Source: Acholoe squamosa (Eukaryota > Annelida > Polychaeta > Phyllodocida > Polynoidae). Taken from it: DNA of 64,000 nucleotides. The notes below the pieces were generated by a model. The model did not search any database. It saw nothing but the letters and a program-made list of their open reading frames with translations, and had not been told where the DNA came from. The stretch is taken from NCBI GenBank assembly GCA_949317995.1, contig OX439036.1:107735669-107799668 (forward strand), written 5' to 3'. This document shows positions 1 through 11,879 of the stretch, piece by piece; the first letter of the stretch is position 1, and the number at the start of each line of letters is the position of its first letter. The translations under genes were made by a program, and so were the position numbers.

Positions 1-666
1 TATCTTCAAAGAACAGACAGAAGACGAGGGGGACTGCACTATTCCCACAACACCCAGACAGCAAAGACAGGGAAAGGTCACGATGTAAAAGAAAAACATT
101 CAGAGACAAAAAGTATTGCTGATTAGTGAAGAGGACGGGTGGAGGACTCAGTCACAGACCACCAAGGGCTTCTATTCCTGATTAGGCCCAAAAGAAAGTT
201 GTGTTTCCAGTTACCCGACCAACCCTAGCTAAACAGAGCCGACCCTTTTTTTAATCATGAGAATTGTGGCGGATTTCTAAGCATTATTTCATATTTTTCA
301 GTATTTTCTCCATTTTCAGAAAATTTATATAAAATTCGGGATTCCTACAAAGTTTGGGTACCAGACCCAGAATGGGGCATGGAGTCATGACGGCCAAAAA
401 GAACTTTACAATACTATTGCACACACATGGGAGCACAGCATTTTCAGGATGTCATGTTGTCAGTTTTTAGGAAGGATGGAGCGTCGCTCCATTAAATTAT
501 ATCTACATGTATATATGCCAACCTACTGGGAACGTTTGAAATTATCGCCATCCATCATTTCTAAAACCGCTGCATCACAAGCATCACTTTTTAAAACCCC
601 TCCGTCACAAGCATTACATGCGTCACTTTTCTATGTATACACACACTAAAGATCACTCAACATTTA

Positions 667-890
667 CCGTAAATCCCCGGTCATAAGCCGGATTTTTTTT
701 CTATTTTGGGCCCAAACTGGCTTCTAAATTTTTCCCAAAGTCCCCCCCCCCCCCCGGCTTATGACTGTTTTTTTTTACTATAGAATAAAGAGAGAATGGT
801 AAAAATTTGACCCCAAAACCGGCTTTTAGGATTTCCCTGAACTCGCCCACGGCTTGTGACCGGGGCCGGCTTGTGACCGGGGATTTACGG
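667..890. mobile_element. TA-flanked MITE, CCGTAAATCCCCGG subtype
   Basis: The element starts CCGTAAATCCCCGGTC and ends with the inverted complement GGGGATTTACGG, with TA on both outer sides. Its interior carries repeated CCGGCTTATGAC-type words and poly-C/poly-T tracts. A second copy lies at 30080-30307. It has no coding capacity. The TA duplication would fit a Tc1/mariner-type transposase acting in trans, which is an inference. Confidence 0.7.
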
Positions 891-1558
891 TAGTAACTTG
901 TATATATGATATGACATGTACACTTCATGACATGAGTCAACCTCCCACCTTTTCCTCTTCACACATACATCATTTCTTACACTAACGGAAGTGTGTGGGT
1001 AGTACGTCATTCATATAAGGGGATACCAAGATTCTAAAAACGAACCCTCACAATCTTTTTTTCTTCCCTGCCCGCACCTCTGCTGTTTACCACAATGAAT
1101 TCTCTAATTCTGTAGCACATACTGGTCAGGTACAATATGTTTACAATCATGTAGATAAATGTAGATACTACACAAAATTTTTGGATTTTCTTCTCCATTT
1201 TGTAATTTATTTAATTTAAATTCGGACAGTGCATTAGCGCAGCATCAAACCAACTCTACACTTTAAAAAATAACTGTTGAATCTACCATGGATCCTCGTA
1301 AAACTGAACAGTGTACCACAGTAATTGAAAAGCATTGCACTGGTGTAGTTTTTACAAGAAGCCACAGGTGGCAGTAGGTGGTACACAAATGTACAAGGAA
1401 TCTCTGTGAAAATAAGGACAGATCTCTGGCAACTTTGGGATGAGGAATGTGCCGTTATTTCAGCGACTTATTTTTTTCCAAGAGTGTACTGGGTGGAGAT
1501 ACTCCTGGGGAATTTCCAGGATCTTCAATGTAGCTCACATGGATGTCGCCCCAAGCTA

Positions 1559-1791
1559 CCGTAATCTCCCGCGTATAAGACGCGTCCTCTACGCCAAACA
1601 AATGCATTGTGCGTCTTATAGGATTTCTTCAAGTTGGGGGTGCGTCTTATACGAGGGGTAATTTTACTATAGAAATGTACTAATCTTACAAATTTCAGTA
1701 TTAAAATGTGCGTCTTATACGCGAAAATGCTTCTCCCAAGAAGGGGTTGCGTCCTATACGCGCAACGCGGCTTCTACGCGGGAGATTACGG
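1559..1791 (+). mobile_element. 233-bp TA-flanked MITE (CCGTAATCTCCCGCG family)
   Basis: The element is 233 bp, starts CCGTAATCTCCCGCG, ends CGCGGGAGATTACGG and is bounded by TA dinucleotides. Inside, the word TATAAGACGC or its complement recurs many times in both orientations. It has no coding capacity. Six other copies in this window have exactly the same length. Orientation '+' means the CCAAACAAATGC segment lies near the left end. Confidence 0.85.
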
Positions 1792-2781
1792 TACTTACTT
1801 AGTCAATGTCATGATACACTAATGGTAAAAGAAATCACCAGCACAGCATTGGTGCATCATTCCCACCATCCTGGAGTGTATCAACCCAATAGAGTCAGCA
1901 TGATGCATGAATGCATGCGCTCATCAGTTACTCACCAGGGCTGGACTCACGTGCATTGAAGCACTATGCTAGACTAAAGGAGTTTATCTCTGTCTCTCTA
2001 TTTTCTTTCTTTCTCTCTTTTTGAGGGGATGGAATGAAAAGCGATGCAGGTGTGCACATGTCCTTGTGGTTATAGTAAAGACGGATGTTATTATTTAGTT
2101 GTGCATTAAATGGTGGGTAGGGGTATTATTTATTTAAGGGCATTCTCTGAAACATAATTATTTTCCTGGATACATTTGCACCTGTATGAACCTTAAAATA
2201 ATTTCAACAGATGTGATTTCTCTGAATTTGAAGCGGTGAGTCACTATTTTTGTACCTCTCTGAAGCAGTAACAGAGTCACCTTTTACAATGACCGGTCTG
2301 AGACATGAGTAATAAGTACCGTAAAACCCAGTCAATACGAAAACTCGAATGGACCAAGATTTTTACCAGCAAAATCCCTGCCGGGCCTGCAAAGATTCAG
2401 AGACTGCTGGACCGAATGCCTTGCTATAATCTTGAGACCATGGGCTACAAAATGTCTTTACTTATAAGGTAACTAAAGGCATTACCAGTGACTACTGTTT
2501 CTTTGGGATTATAAGAGTTGAATGATTGAAGTAAAAACTACAGTTAATTCTTGTTTTCCTTCCTGAAAATATATCTTGAGGTGTTCGGTTCTGCCAAGTT
2601 CAATCTGGGCCTGCAGAATAATAAACTCTGCTTGCAAGTGGAAGAAGTTTTCGTATAGACTGAAAACCTCCCTCAGAGGCCGACAAAATGTTAAGATTTG
2701 AGCTCAAATTTGGCTGATAGCACCTTCTCAATGTGGGGGATCGGCTTATGAGGCAGGGTGTATGAGGGAGGTTTTAAATTA

Positions 2782-3014
2782 CCGTAAACTCCCGCGTATA
2801 AGACGCATCATCTACGCCAAACAAATGCCTGGTGCGTCTTATAGGATGTACTGAAATTGGGGGTGCGTCTTATACAAGGGGTAATTTTACAATAGAATAG
2901 TACTAAATTTACTAAATTGAGCCCTAAGAGGTGCGTCTTATACGCGAAAATGCTTCTGCTGATTTGAGGGTGCGTCCTATACGCGCACCGCATCTTATAG
3001 GCGGGAGTTTACGG
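2782..3014 (+). mobile_element. 233-bp TA-flanked MITE copy
   Basis: Same family as 1559-1791: the termini are CCGTAAACTCCCGCG and CGGGAGTTTACGG between TA dinucleotides, length 233 bp. It abuts the end of a more degenerate related sequence (about 2322-2780) that starts CCGTAAAACCC. Confidence 0.85.
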
Positions 3015-3907
3015 TAAGTGAATTAATGTTTGACTTTTTTTTTTAATGGCACTGAATTTGGCTTCTTAATTATCCTAAAGTTAAAAGGCTCGGCTTATAA
3101 AGGGGGTCGGCTTCTGAGGGGGGTTTAACAGAACTTTGGTAAAACCTAGCATATAAGCCGCGGTTTATACTTATAAGCCAGTTCACATATATCAAGTGCG
3201 GCTTATAGGAACCAAGTGGGATGCATTATCAACCAATCAGATAATTCCCTCTATTCACTGCAAAATATCCTGGATACATTAAGTATCAACTGGTACCCAT
3301 CCTGCCTATCAGTGCTTATCTCTCCAGGTACCAGATCAAGCAATGGCTGACCCACTAGGTGTCCATACTAAACTTGAGCCTATATAGGATCAATCACAGA
3401 CATAGTGATGCTCCAAGTCTATGGATCAATCGAAAACTGGAGATGCGGCTTATGGGCAGGGCTTTCATTATATATTTTTATAAAACGGCAGCCCATGCAC
3501 TGCTGCACAATAGAAGTGACCTTGGGTGCATTTAAAGAGTACAGTGCACACCTGAGCAAGGTCACAGCTTCTCTATCATTCCTGTGGGATATCAGAGGCT
3601 TTAGACTTTTGATCAATGTGATGAAAATGGTGACTCTCTGTTGGACTATAATGCATGATGGTCGAGGGCCTTCATAAGGCGACACGAAGAATATCGTTGT
3701 CTATTCTCTAAATATATCGTAGCATCTTATACGTGGGTTACATACTTCAAAGTCAGAGGCCCAGGTAGGGATGTATAGAGTATATGTCTGGTGAGTTTCT
3801 ACCAGTTAACTGAGGCTATACACACAATGACATCATCCTGCTACACCCACATTATACATACATACACAGTCTACATTATACCTACCTCTAACCACAAACT
3901 TCTAATA

Positions 3908-4192
3908 CCGTAATCTCCCGCGTATAAGGCGCAACCCGCGTATAAGGCACATCTAGAGTTTTGGAAAATTCTCAAAAAAAAATGAAAAATTCATAACTTT
4001 GGTTCTACTGAATGAATTTTCAAAATTCAAAAACCTATGTGTAACTTGGGCCCCATAGACCCCCCTGGGCCCCATATATCCTATCAGGGGGCATGTAACA
4101 TATCAAAAGAAAGGTCTTGGAGTCCCCCTTGTGGATGCAATGAGAACTAAAACCCCCTGTATAAGACGCGCCTTATACGCGGGAAATTATGG
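3908..4192. mobile_element. TA-flanked MITE, divergent interior
   Basis: The family termini CCGTAATCTCCCGCG and the complement GGGAAATTATGG lie between TA dinucleotides, with TATAAGGCGC words near both ends. The roughly 180-bp centre differs from the 233-bp copies, so the same termini carry another core here. Confidence 0.7.
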
Positions 4193-4260
4193 TACTTACA
4201 CAAATAACACATGGGGATTTTATGAAGTGGTAACAGACCTTTAAGGCATAAATGCTGCTT

Positions 4261-4495
4261 TAAACCTTTAAGGGCCGATGCTGTATTAATGCATCATGTC
4301 CATTGGTCATCATGATGCATGAATGCAGCCCTGGCGAGTAACTCGCCAGGGCTACATTCACACATCATGCTGACCCTATGGGTTTGATTCACACTGGAGG
4401 TTCAGCATGACGCACCAATGGCAATGAAGTGGTGGTGAGCAGACACGCCAGCACTTTATTGGTGCATCATGACGACCAATGGGCATGAGGCACTG
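4261..4495. mobile_element. Multi-hairpin MITE copy
   Basis: This copy is built from successive inverted repeats. One is GAATGCAGCCCTGGCGAG facing CTCGCCAGGGCTACATTC. Another involves CACCAATG and a TGGCGAG-type arm facing CATTGGTG. The words GCATCATG and CATGATGC recur. The left end reads TAAACCTTTAAGGGCC, a variant of the family terminus. No protein is encoded. Confidence 0.6.
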
Positions 4496-5160
4496 TACTG
4501 GTCATTGGAATTTGAAAATCCCTGAAAACAAGGAAAGCACTCCCATAACTTCCATTACTGTTAGTAATGCAAGAAAGGGCCTTGCTTTCCTGCACTAGGT
4601 CAAGTGAGCTCTGAACACTTTTTGCTTGCCTTTTCTATACTTCAATTATATGCTAATTTTCTGACATCAGCCGAAGGGTATTCCTTTTTCAAGGCATTGC
4701 TTTAGGTCTTTGATGGTTTGGTGATACCTAGCTTATACAGGGGTATAAAAGGAGGAAAAGAATTGCCATTTCATGGTGAATCACCTTCAAGGCATTTCTT
4801 TTATAAAGGTAACAATAATACCATTCTATCAATGGGCTTCTTTTACTGAGATGACATTTGGTAAACAGCCACAAGTTACATAAATATAATTACTCATAAT
4901 GTGACTGTAAAGGAGTTAAATAGTATCTTTTTAAAGTTTTTAATGTGATGATTCAGGGATGTAAGTCAGGGTGTATGAAAAATTCTGAATATACACATAA
5001 AAGTTATAAATTCTTTGTAAAATACTATTAAAAAAATCATCCGAGAATAGAAATTTGATTAAATCTATAGTCATCCCAAAATCTGAAAATTCTGAAATCA
5101 GACAAAATTCTGAAAACTTACATTCCTGATGATTAAAGTTTTGAGGGCTCTGATGGAGAA

Positions 5161-5513
5161 GTGCATCATGACGACCAATGGGCAAGCCTGCTCACCAGCA
5201 ATTCATTGGTGCATCATGCCGACCCTCCAGGAGTTTCAGCCCCATAGAGTCAGCATGATGCATGAATGCAGCCCTGGCGAGTTACTCACACTTCAATGGT
5301 GCATCAAGTTAGAGTGTATTCACCGCATAGGATCAGCATGATACAAAAACACCTTAAAGCATCAACTCGCCAGGGCTACATTCATGTATCATGAAGCACA
5401 ACCCTGGTGATGAACTCGCCATTGCTGCATCAAGCCGACTGTGCAGTACTGATTCACCCCCAGATGGTGTAGTGCAGGCGAATAACTCGCCAGCACTGCA
5501 ATGATGCATCATG
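5161..5513. mobile_element. Multi-hairpin MITE, degenerate
   Basis: Clustered GTGCATCATGACGACC, CAGCATGATGCATGAATG and AACTCGCCAGGG words in both orientations match the multi-hairpin family. The order is disturbed, as if two partial copies were joined. Confidence 0.5.
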
Positions 5514-6508
5514 ACATTAGATAAAGCTGGTCTTTGGAGAAATGATGGACGTAGAGGTGTCAATGTATACTGTGGCTGACACATGGAAACAGGACAAAAA
5601 GAATTGGTATTTTTCATTAAAAGAAAAAAAAAGTGGGTTAACTGCAGGGGGTGGAGAGCAGTCATACACATAACAAATATAAATACCAGAAAACATGCCT
5701 ATTGTATTGTTACTCACCACCTAGGACGAGCACAAGGTAAAAAGGAGAACAAATAATGAGGGAAAATATGTCTCACAGGAATTTGGCAAAGGTTTAGAAT
5801 AAGTGAATGAAAAATTCTTTCTTTGTATTGTCAGGCCAAGTGAATGCCATAGATAAGAAGCCAAATACATTATACAGATGCATAGAATTACCAGAGTTAA
5901 TGGTGGCAATTGAGAGAGAGGAAAGGCTTGTATGCTGTTGAATAAACTAATAAATGACAGTCATTTGTAGAAATGAGAAAGGGTGGAAGTAAAATTAATG
6001 AAAAAATGTGTTACTGAAAAGACGAGGTCAATATCTTAGATACTATATAACAATCTCTAGACAGTAGTGGGCAATGCTGAACTGTGTGAGATATGGAGGA
6101 TATCAACTTTTATACTACACCAGACAATGATTAACTCTCTAGAAAGAGAGGAGAGGGGGGGGCGAGGGCACTAAGATTTCTATCTCTCACAAAGTGCTTA
6201 ATGCATCATGCCCTTTGGTCACCATGATGCATTAACCCTGTATTAACAACCGCTGATGCATTGCTTTGATGCATCACGCCAATTATTTTATGTGAATAAC
6301 TTCTTCCCATAGAGATAGCATTGCAGAGCCGATTGCTACACCCACAGTGGCATAACGTGTGCCGATCCACCACAGCGGCCAATCCGGTATGGCAGTCTCG
6401 TTCTGGGCGCATGTAAACATTCAAAATGGCAGACCGCTGCTCGTACGGGGAACTACGGTAACGGCTTTTGTTGATTTTCCCTTATTTAAACCCTCTAAAA
6501 ACATAAAA

Positions 6509-6623
6509 TAAATAGAGAACTAAACTCCCCTGGTGGTCTCGGTGGCCAATCCACCCCTCGGGACACCCCCCTCGTGGTGGATCGGCCACCTCGTACACCA
6601 CAGTTGTTTAGTTCTCTCTATTT
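6509..6623. repeat. Nested inverted repeat (about 115 bp)
   Basis: Outer arms AATAGAGAACTAAAC and GTTTAGTTCTCTCTATT face each other, and an inner pair GGTGGCCAATCCACC and GGTGGATCGGCCACC gives a second dyad. The whole could fold into one long hairpin. It may be a tiny MITE; no target duplication was identified. Confidence 0.55.
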
Positions 6624-6625
6624 GG

Positions 6626-6809
6626 TTGGCATTATGCATGAATACAGCCCTACATTCATGCATCATGCCGACATGTTGATACACCCAGGAAGGGTCAGCA
6701 TGATGCTCCAATGAAGTGCTGGCGAGCAGTCTCGCCAGCACTTCATTGGTGCATCATGACGACCAATGGGCATGATGCATTAATGCATGAGCGGCCCTTA
6801 AAGGGTTAA
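6626..6809. mobile_element. Multi-hairpin MITE, partial copy
   Basis: It contains the CATGAATACAGCCC segment, facing GAAGTGCTGGCGAGCAG and CTCGCCAGCACTTC arms, GCATCATGACGACCAATGGGC, and the right terminus GCGGCCCTTAAAGGGTTAA. A further fragment lies at 6197-6300. Confidence 0.6.
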
Positions 6810-7010
6810 ACTAATGAACTCTGGTCCCTTGTAGAAAAAGGAACGGGCAGGAAGTAAATTCAGAATAAAAAGATGTGCTTAAAAAGATGACTATGTAGAT
6901 ACAATGAGTTTCACACAATGCATTCTAAACGCCGTGAGATATCTGGATACAATGGATCAATTTGTAGACGACACTAGACACTAAACTCGGTGGAAGGAAA
7001 AAATGAGCTA

Positions 7011-7243
7011 CCGTAATCTCCCACGTAGAAGACCCATTGTGCGTATAGGACGCACCCCAAACTCAGCACATACATTTTCGCGTATAAGACGCACATTTTA
7101 ATGCTGATATTTGTAAATTCAATACATTTCTATAGTAAAATTACCCCTCGTATAAGACGCACCCCCAATTTCAATACATCCTATAAGACTCCCCAGCATT
7201 TTGTTTGGCGTAGAGGACGCGTCTTATACACGGGAGATTACGG
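7011..7243 (-). mobile_element. 233-bp TA-flanked MITE copy
   Basis: The termini CCGTAATCTCCC and GGGAGATTACGG lie between TA dinucleotides, length exactly 233 bp. The TTTGTTTGGCGTAGAGG segment lies at the right, so the orientation is opposite to 1559-1791. Confidence 0.85.
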
Positions 7244-7350
7244 TAATCTCTCTAACAGTCACAGAGTGCATTAATGCACCATGTCAATTGGTCAGCATGA
7301 TGCATAAATGCAGCCATGGCGAGTCTATGCATGCAAGCTAGGACTAAATT

Positions 7351-7670
7351 CAGGGTTCCCACCATTTACGGGTCATGGTTTTATGTGACTTTTAACTGAC
7401 TTTTACCTGACATTTATCGGCTTTTACCTGACCAAATATTGGATAATTCACTGGGTTCACGAAAAAATTCATCAGCCCTGAAGCGAGGACGTTGAAAATA
7501 TTTTACAAATTCACATGAAATATTGACAATCAACCCCTTAAAAATGTAAAAATTTCATTTTTAACTGACTTTTAACTGACTTTTCCCCAAAATATCTTCT
7601 TAACTGACTTTTAACTGACCTTTCAAGAAAAATGGGTTTTACTGATTTTGAGCTGACCAGTGGGAACCCT
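7351..7670. mobile_element. hAT-like MITE (CAGGGTTCCCAC termini)
   Basis: The ends CAGGGTTCCCAC and AGTGGGAACCCTG are inverted complements, and the CAGGG start is typical of hAT ends. The interior repeats TTTTAACTGACTTTT and TTTACCTGAC words. It sits inside a multi-hairpin family copy (fragments 7261-7330 and 7675-7885). No clear 8-bp target duplication was found. Confidence 0.6.
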
Positions 7671-7882
7671 GTACATAAATGCATGCTGCTCATTGGTCGT
7701 TATGATGCATTCATGTAGCCCTGCTGAGTAGAATCACCAGGGCTGCATTCATGCATCATCTCAACCCTGCAGCACAGATATAGGTAGTCCTGATGGGTTG
7801 GCATAATGCAGCCCTGGTGAGCAAATTTACTGGTCAGGGATGCATTCATGCATCATGTCGACCAATGGGCATGATGCATTAA

Positions 7883-8159
7883 GGCAACACCAAAAAAATA
7901 AGTTGGTCTACGGACTTTGGTTTTGAAAAATGGTGCGAGTGAGTGATTTTTTTTCCAGAATTTTTTGGCGTCCAATGGATTCCTTGGAAAAGTGAGGCGA
8001 GCAAACAATTTTTTTTTTTTAAATTTTGCCAAACATCACAAAGAGAAAACTGAAGCGAGCAAAATCCGTAGACAAGATTTTTTTCAAAGAAAAAAAAAAT
8101 GTATTTCCGAAAATATGGAGAGGGCGATCTGTAGACCAACTTAACTTTTTGGTGTGGCC
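7883..8159. mobile_element. Harbinger-like MITE (GGCCACACC termini)
   Basis: Inverted ends GGCAACACCAAAAAAATAAG and TTTTTGGTGTGGCC continue into facing TTGGTCTAC and GTAGACCAA. TAA lies on both sides, as expected for the 3-bp TWA duplication of PIF/Harbinger elements. The interior is A/T-rich and non-coding. Further copies lie at 39802-40087 and 41541-41845; solo ends lie near 10164 and 10442. Confidence 0.7.
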
Positions 8160-8202
8160 TAATGTACCCCTGCAAGGAAAGTCACCAGGGCTACATTAAA
8201 TG

Positions 8203-8359
8203 CAGAGGCGGATTTAGAGGGGGTTGCGGGCGCGCACCCCCCCCCTTTTTTAAGAGTTTAATTACATATTATGGACCCCAAAATTTGCTCAAAAATAGGG
8301 GTGCACCCCCTCCTTTTGGCCCGTGCCCCCTCCTTTTCCAGATCCTGGATCCGCCACTG
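8203..8359. mobile_element. hAT-like MITE (CAGWGGCGGAT termini)
   Basis: The left end CAGAGGCGGATTTAG and right end CTGGATCCGCCACTG are near-inverted complements. The interior is C-rich with a CCCCAAAATTTGCTCAAAAA segment that recurs in the copy at 51713-51868. The CAG start and short size suggest a non-autonomous hAT element. Confidence 0.6.
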
Positions 8360-9398
8360 ACAGACATTCATGCATCAAGTCAACCATACGGGGCAGATCT
8401 AGGTTGTCTCGAGCGGGCATTATGGACGAATGCACCAGTGGTCCTTACAGGCTTACCCCTATAAGATATGGAGGAGGAGATGCTGTGGTGGTGTGTGTGT
8501 GTGGGGGGGGGGGGTAGAAGGAGGAGGGTACTTAGAATTGGCAGTTGACCAAACAGGTAAAACACTGTTTGTGAAGTGTACCATAGAACCCAGTGTGGCA
8601 GAGGGATAGGAACCAAATCTTGATTTAGGGTGCCCGGGAGGATCCCATTACATCCATTGAAATTCAACCACTAGACTGTGCTGTCACTTATTCATGTGCA
8701 CATAAGATATGTATATAAAAGTAGTCTTTGGTGACTTTTGCCTGTGACTTGAAGCCCAGACTCCCATTTTCCCCCATTCTCCTACCACATTGGTAAAACA
8801 TCTGGAAACTTGCATTTTATCATAGGTCTTGGCAATTTTTTTTTATTATTATTTTTTTTTTTTTTGGGGGGGGGAGACATATCCAGACCCCACCTCCTCG
8901 GGGATTGGGGCCCCCCTTTTCCTACGCCTCTGTGTTTGGATGCGCCTTATAGGTAAGGAAATTACATTAGATGAATGTTCAAAATCAAACCCCCTCTGCG
9001 GGCCCTTGTATGACGTTCCTGAACTATGGTGCGTCTTATACCGACTTAGCAAGAGGAATTATCAACCAATAAAATAATCCCAACTATTCACTGCAGACCC
9101 CTCGGGGGTCAGGTGGTACCATGTTATAACTGTCATCAGTGATAACCGCTGGTTACAGTGGTAGCCAGCTTCCGCAATGGCTGCGCACATTGGCCATCCT
9201 GCTACCTCAGTATCCATGGGGTGCGCCTTATACGCAGGTTATTTTGGTAGTTTGTTTTTGTCATTGTTCACAAGACGCCCATCACTGAGCCGTTATCTTT
9301 TCTTCACCTATAGCAGGTTTTCTTATCAATGTCCATGGTAAAATGATATTGTAATACAATGGTTGGCAGCTCTTGTTCTCCTGGTTATGGTATGATAA

Positions 9399-9914
9399 AA
9401 CATAAAGTGCAGAGCTTTATTTTGAGTCTAAGTCTACTCTTGGTAGGGCAGGTTAACCTTGTGATGAGATGTCCACAAAATGGATCAAAAATCATTCCAA
9501 ATCTAAAGGGGAAAGGTATTATGTTGTTAATATGAAGTTGAAAGGAATTGTACTGAAACAGAGCTATTAGTTTGGTTTGTTGGCTGGTCTGGCACAACAG
9601 GTGCGTGCCACAGGTGTGGTATAGTAATATACAGTATGACTCACCAGTATAAGACACTTTCACAAATGATGTCACCTCTATGCCACCTGGGGAACCTTCA
9701 CAAATAATGTCGCCTCCATGCCACCCGGGAATCCTTCATTAATGATGTCTCCTATATGCCACCTGGGAAACCTTCACAAATAATGTCACCTGTATATATA
9801 CCACCTGGGGAACCTTCACAAATAATGTCACCTGTATATACCACCTTGGGGACCTTCACAAATTATGTCACCTGTATATACCACATGGGGAACCTTCACA
9901 GATGATGCCACCTG

Positions 9915-9981
<67 letters not shown>

Positions 9982-10351
9982 ACCTTGGGGACCTTCACAA
10001 ATTATGTCACCTGCATATATACCACCTTGGGGACCTTCACAATTTATGTCACCTGTATATACCACATGGGGAACCGTCAATAAGTATGTCACCTGTATAT
10101 ACCACCTGGTGAACCTCCACAAATTATGTCACTGACTAAGGGGGAAAGGTAGTCTATTGGTAAAAGGCCACACCAAATAAACATAAAGTGTACAGCTTTA
10201 TTTTGAGTCTAAGTCTACTCTTGGTAGGGCAGGTTAACCTTGTGATGAGATATCCACAAAATGGATCAAAAATCATTCCAAATCTAAAGGGGAAAGGTAT
10301 TCTGTTGTTAATATGAAGTTGAAAGGAATTGTACCGAAACAGAGCTATTAC
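9399..10351. repeat. Local array flanked by a direct duplication of about 165 bp
   Basis: The segment from ACATAAAGTG through GAAACAGAGCTATTA occurs at about 9399-9572 and again, with few changes, at about 10182-10351. Between them lie copies of a roughly 40-bp unit containing CTTCACAAATNATGTCACCTG and ACCACCTGGGGAAC. A pure (TA)n run lies inside that array at about 9919-9979. Open frames through this region are repeat artefacts. Confidence 0.7.
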
Positions 10352-11266
10352 TATTACAAATTATGTCACCTGTATATACCACATGGGGAACCTCCACAAA
10401 TTATGTCACTGACTAAGAGGGAAAGGTAGTCTTTTGGTAAAAGGCCACACCAAATAAATTAGGTTTGGAAAAAAAAGTGGTGTTGAGCAAGCGAATTCTA
10501 ACCTTAAACATCAAGTCCAGGAATGATTTTACAAAAGTGGTCGAAAAGTTCATTTGCCCCCCCCCCCAACCCCAGATCCATTTGAAATTTCAGTGTCGAC
10601 ATTTGTGAACATTCCTTTTGAGACAGCTGGTGCCGACCACGTGTAGTTAAACAGTATTAGTGTACAACAGTAGGGGGATCCCCTACAATATATTATATTA
10701 CACACCCCCCCCCCCCCACCCATCTGTTGTGCTGACTACCTCTAGCCTTTCACAGAATCTCATTCTTTCCTGTTCCACCCCCACCCTTTCTGTATGCCAC
10801 CTCCTCCCCTCATCTGACTATTTGCTTCTCTAAGTTTTCCCATCGACTCCATCCCTACCCTCCACACCCCTGTCAGCTAATGGTAAAAGGTCACCTATAT
10901 GTCAACACTAAGACACATTACAGTACGAGGGCCTACTAAACTTAGAGGGCCTAGAGTCCTACTGGTGTACCATCCCCTCTCCCTGACAAGATAACAGTGT
11001 TTTTATTTACTGTTGACGGACGAGGTGATATGGATTTACCTCCTTAAACCTTGTATCTACACTACCACTGTGTGCTCAGTTAGAGTAGGAATAAATGTCT
11101 CTCTGAGCTACCTGTCCTGATCATGGGAACCTGATTTTAAGTGGCCAAACTCAGGATGCGGCTTATATGCAGGCTGCACCTTTTCCGCTGGGTGTTACAG
11201 CACTTTAGTTCCCTTTAGGCAATACGTGAATGCAGCACTGCCGAACTTCTGACCAGGGCTGCATTC

Positions 11267-11354
<88 letters not shown>

Positions 11355-11421
11355 ATATATATAATATATATAATATATATATATGTGTGTATGTGTATAT
11401 ATATATATGTATATATATATG

Positions 11422-11462
<41 letters not shown>
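11267..11462. repeat. (TA)n microsatellite, target site of element 1
   Basis: About 190 bp of (TA)n with interspersed TG and ATT interruptions. The retrotransposon begins directly after it, and AT repeats resume directly after its right LTR. ATAT lies on both sides, which fits a short target duplication but cannot be proved inside a microsatellite. Confidence 0.9.
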
Positions 11463-11465
<3 letters not shown>

Positions 11466-11839
11466 GGCGGAGACGGAGGGGCCGTTGGCGGAGCCGAAAC
11501 CATCCTGGTGTGGGGGCGGCGAGGCCAGCGGTCCTGAAGTAACGCGGTTACGTCGGCAATAGTAGTCGGCGGAGGAGATCCTCCGACGCTGGCCTGCCGT
11601 AAAGCGGGCCGGGGTCGGAGTATCTGCCTATGTATAAATAAGGGAGTTGTTACTCCGATTAGTTAGTTCCGAGTTGCAGACAGAGAGGAGCAGAACTCTA
11701 AAAGGCTTATCTCCGGATTAATATATACGATATAAGACTTAGATGGTGTGGCGAGGACTGCCAGGAAATAAAAGACACTGAAGTCAAGCTGTCGGAGTTG
11801 TGTAATTCTTTATTAACCATAGAGTCGGAAAACGCTACA
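11463..11839 (+). repeat. Left LTR of element 1
   Basis: 377 bp, TG...CA bounded. It has a TATA box TATAAATA at 11633-11640 and poly(A) signal AATAAA at 11767-11772, giving a U3-R-U5 layout with transcription expected to start about 25-35 nt past the TATA box. The palindrome GGAGGAGATCCTCC lies in U3. It reads identical to the right LTR. Confidence 0.95.
11633..11640 (+). promoter_or_regulatory. TATA box in left LTR
   Basis: TATAAATA, 127 nt upstream of the AATAAA signal's own TATA-distal neighbour, in the position expected for the U3 promoter of a retroelement. The same sequence lies in the right LTR at 21319-21326. Confidence 0.75.
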
Positions 11840-11840
11840 T

Positions 11841-11858
11841 TGGTGACAGCGGTGTTTG
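11841..11858 (+). other. Primer-binding site, element 1
   Basis: TGGTGACAGCGGTGTTTG starts one base after the LTR. TGG pairs with the CCA tail of a tRNA. The first seven bases TGGTGAC match what I recall of the complement of tRNA-Trp 3' ends, and the later GTG...TTTGAA also resembles it, but the middle differs. The tRNA is therefore not assigned. Confidence 0.6.
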
Positions 11859-11879
11859 AAGACCCACGAGAGAAAGAAG

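Larger units (their letters stand above)
1..11266. other. Gene-free repeat-rich region
   Basis: I see no exon, conserved protein or RNA gene in this stretch. It holds scattered MITE copies (listed separately), poly-purine and poly-C runs, and fragments of the multi-hairpin family (for example 7261-7330, 7675-7885). Open frames here are short and lie inside repeats. Host exons too short or too diverged to recognise by eye cannot be excluded. Confidence 0.6.

Noticed and set aside
3405..3685. Overlapping 88-90 codon frames on both strands
   Set aside because: Mirror frames inside degenerate TA-MITE-like sequence with GGCTTATA words; no splice or domain support.
9865..11542. Tyr/Ile-repeat frames
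   Set aside because: Translations of (TA)n microsatellites.
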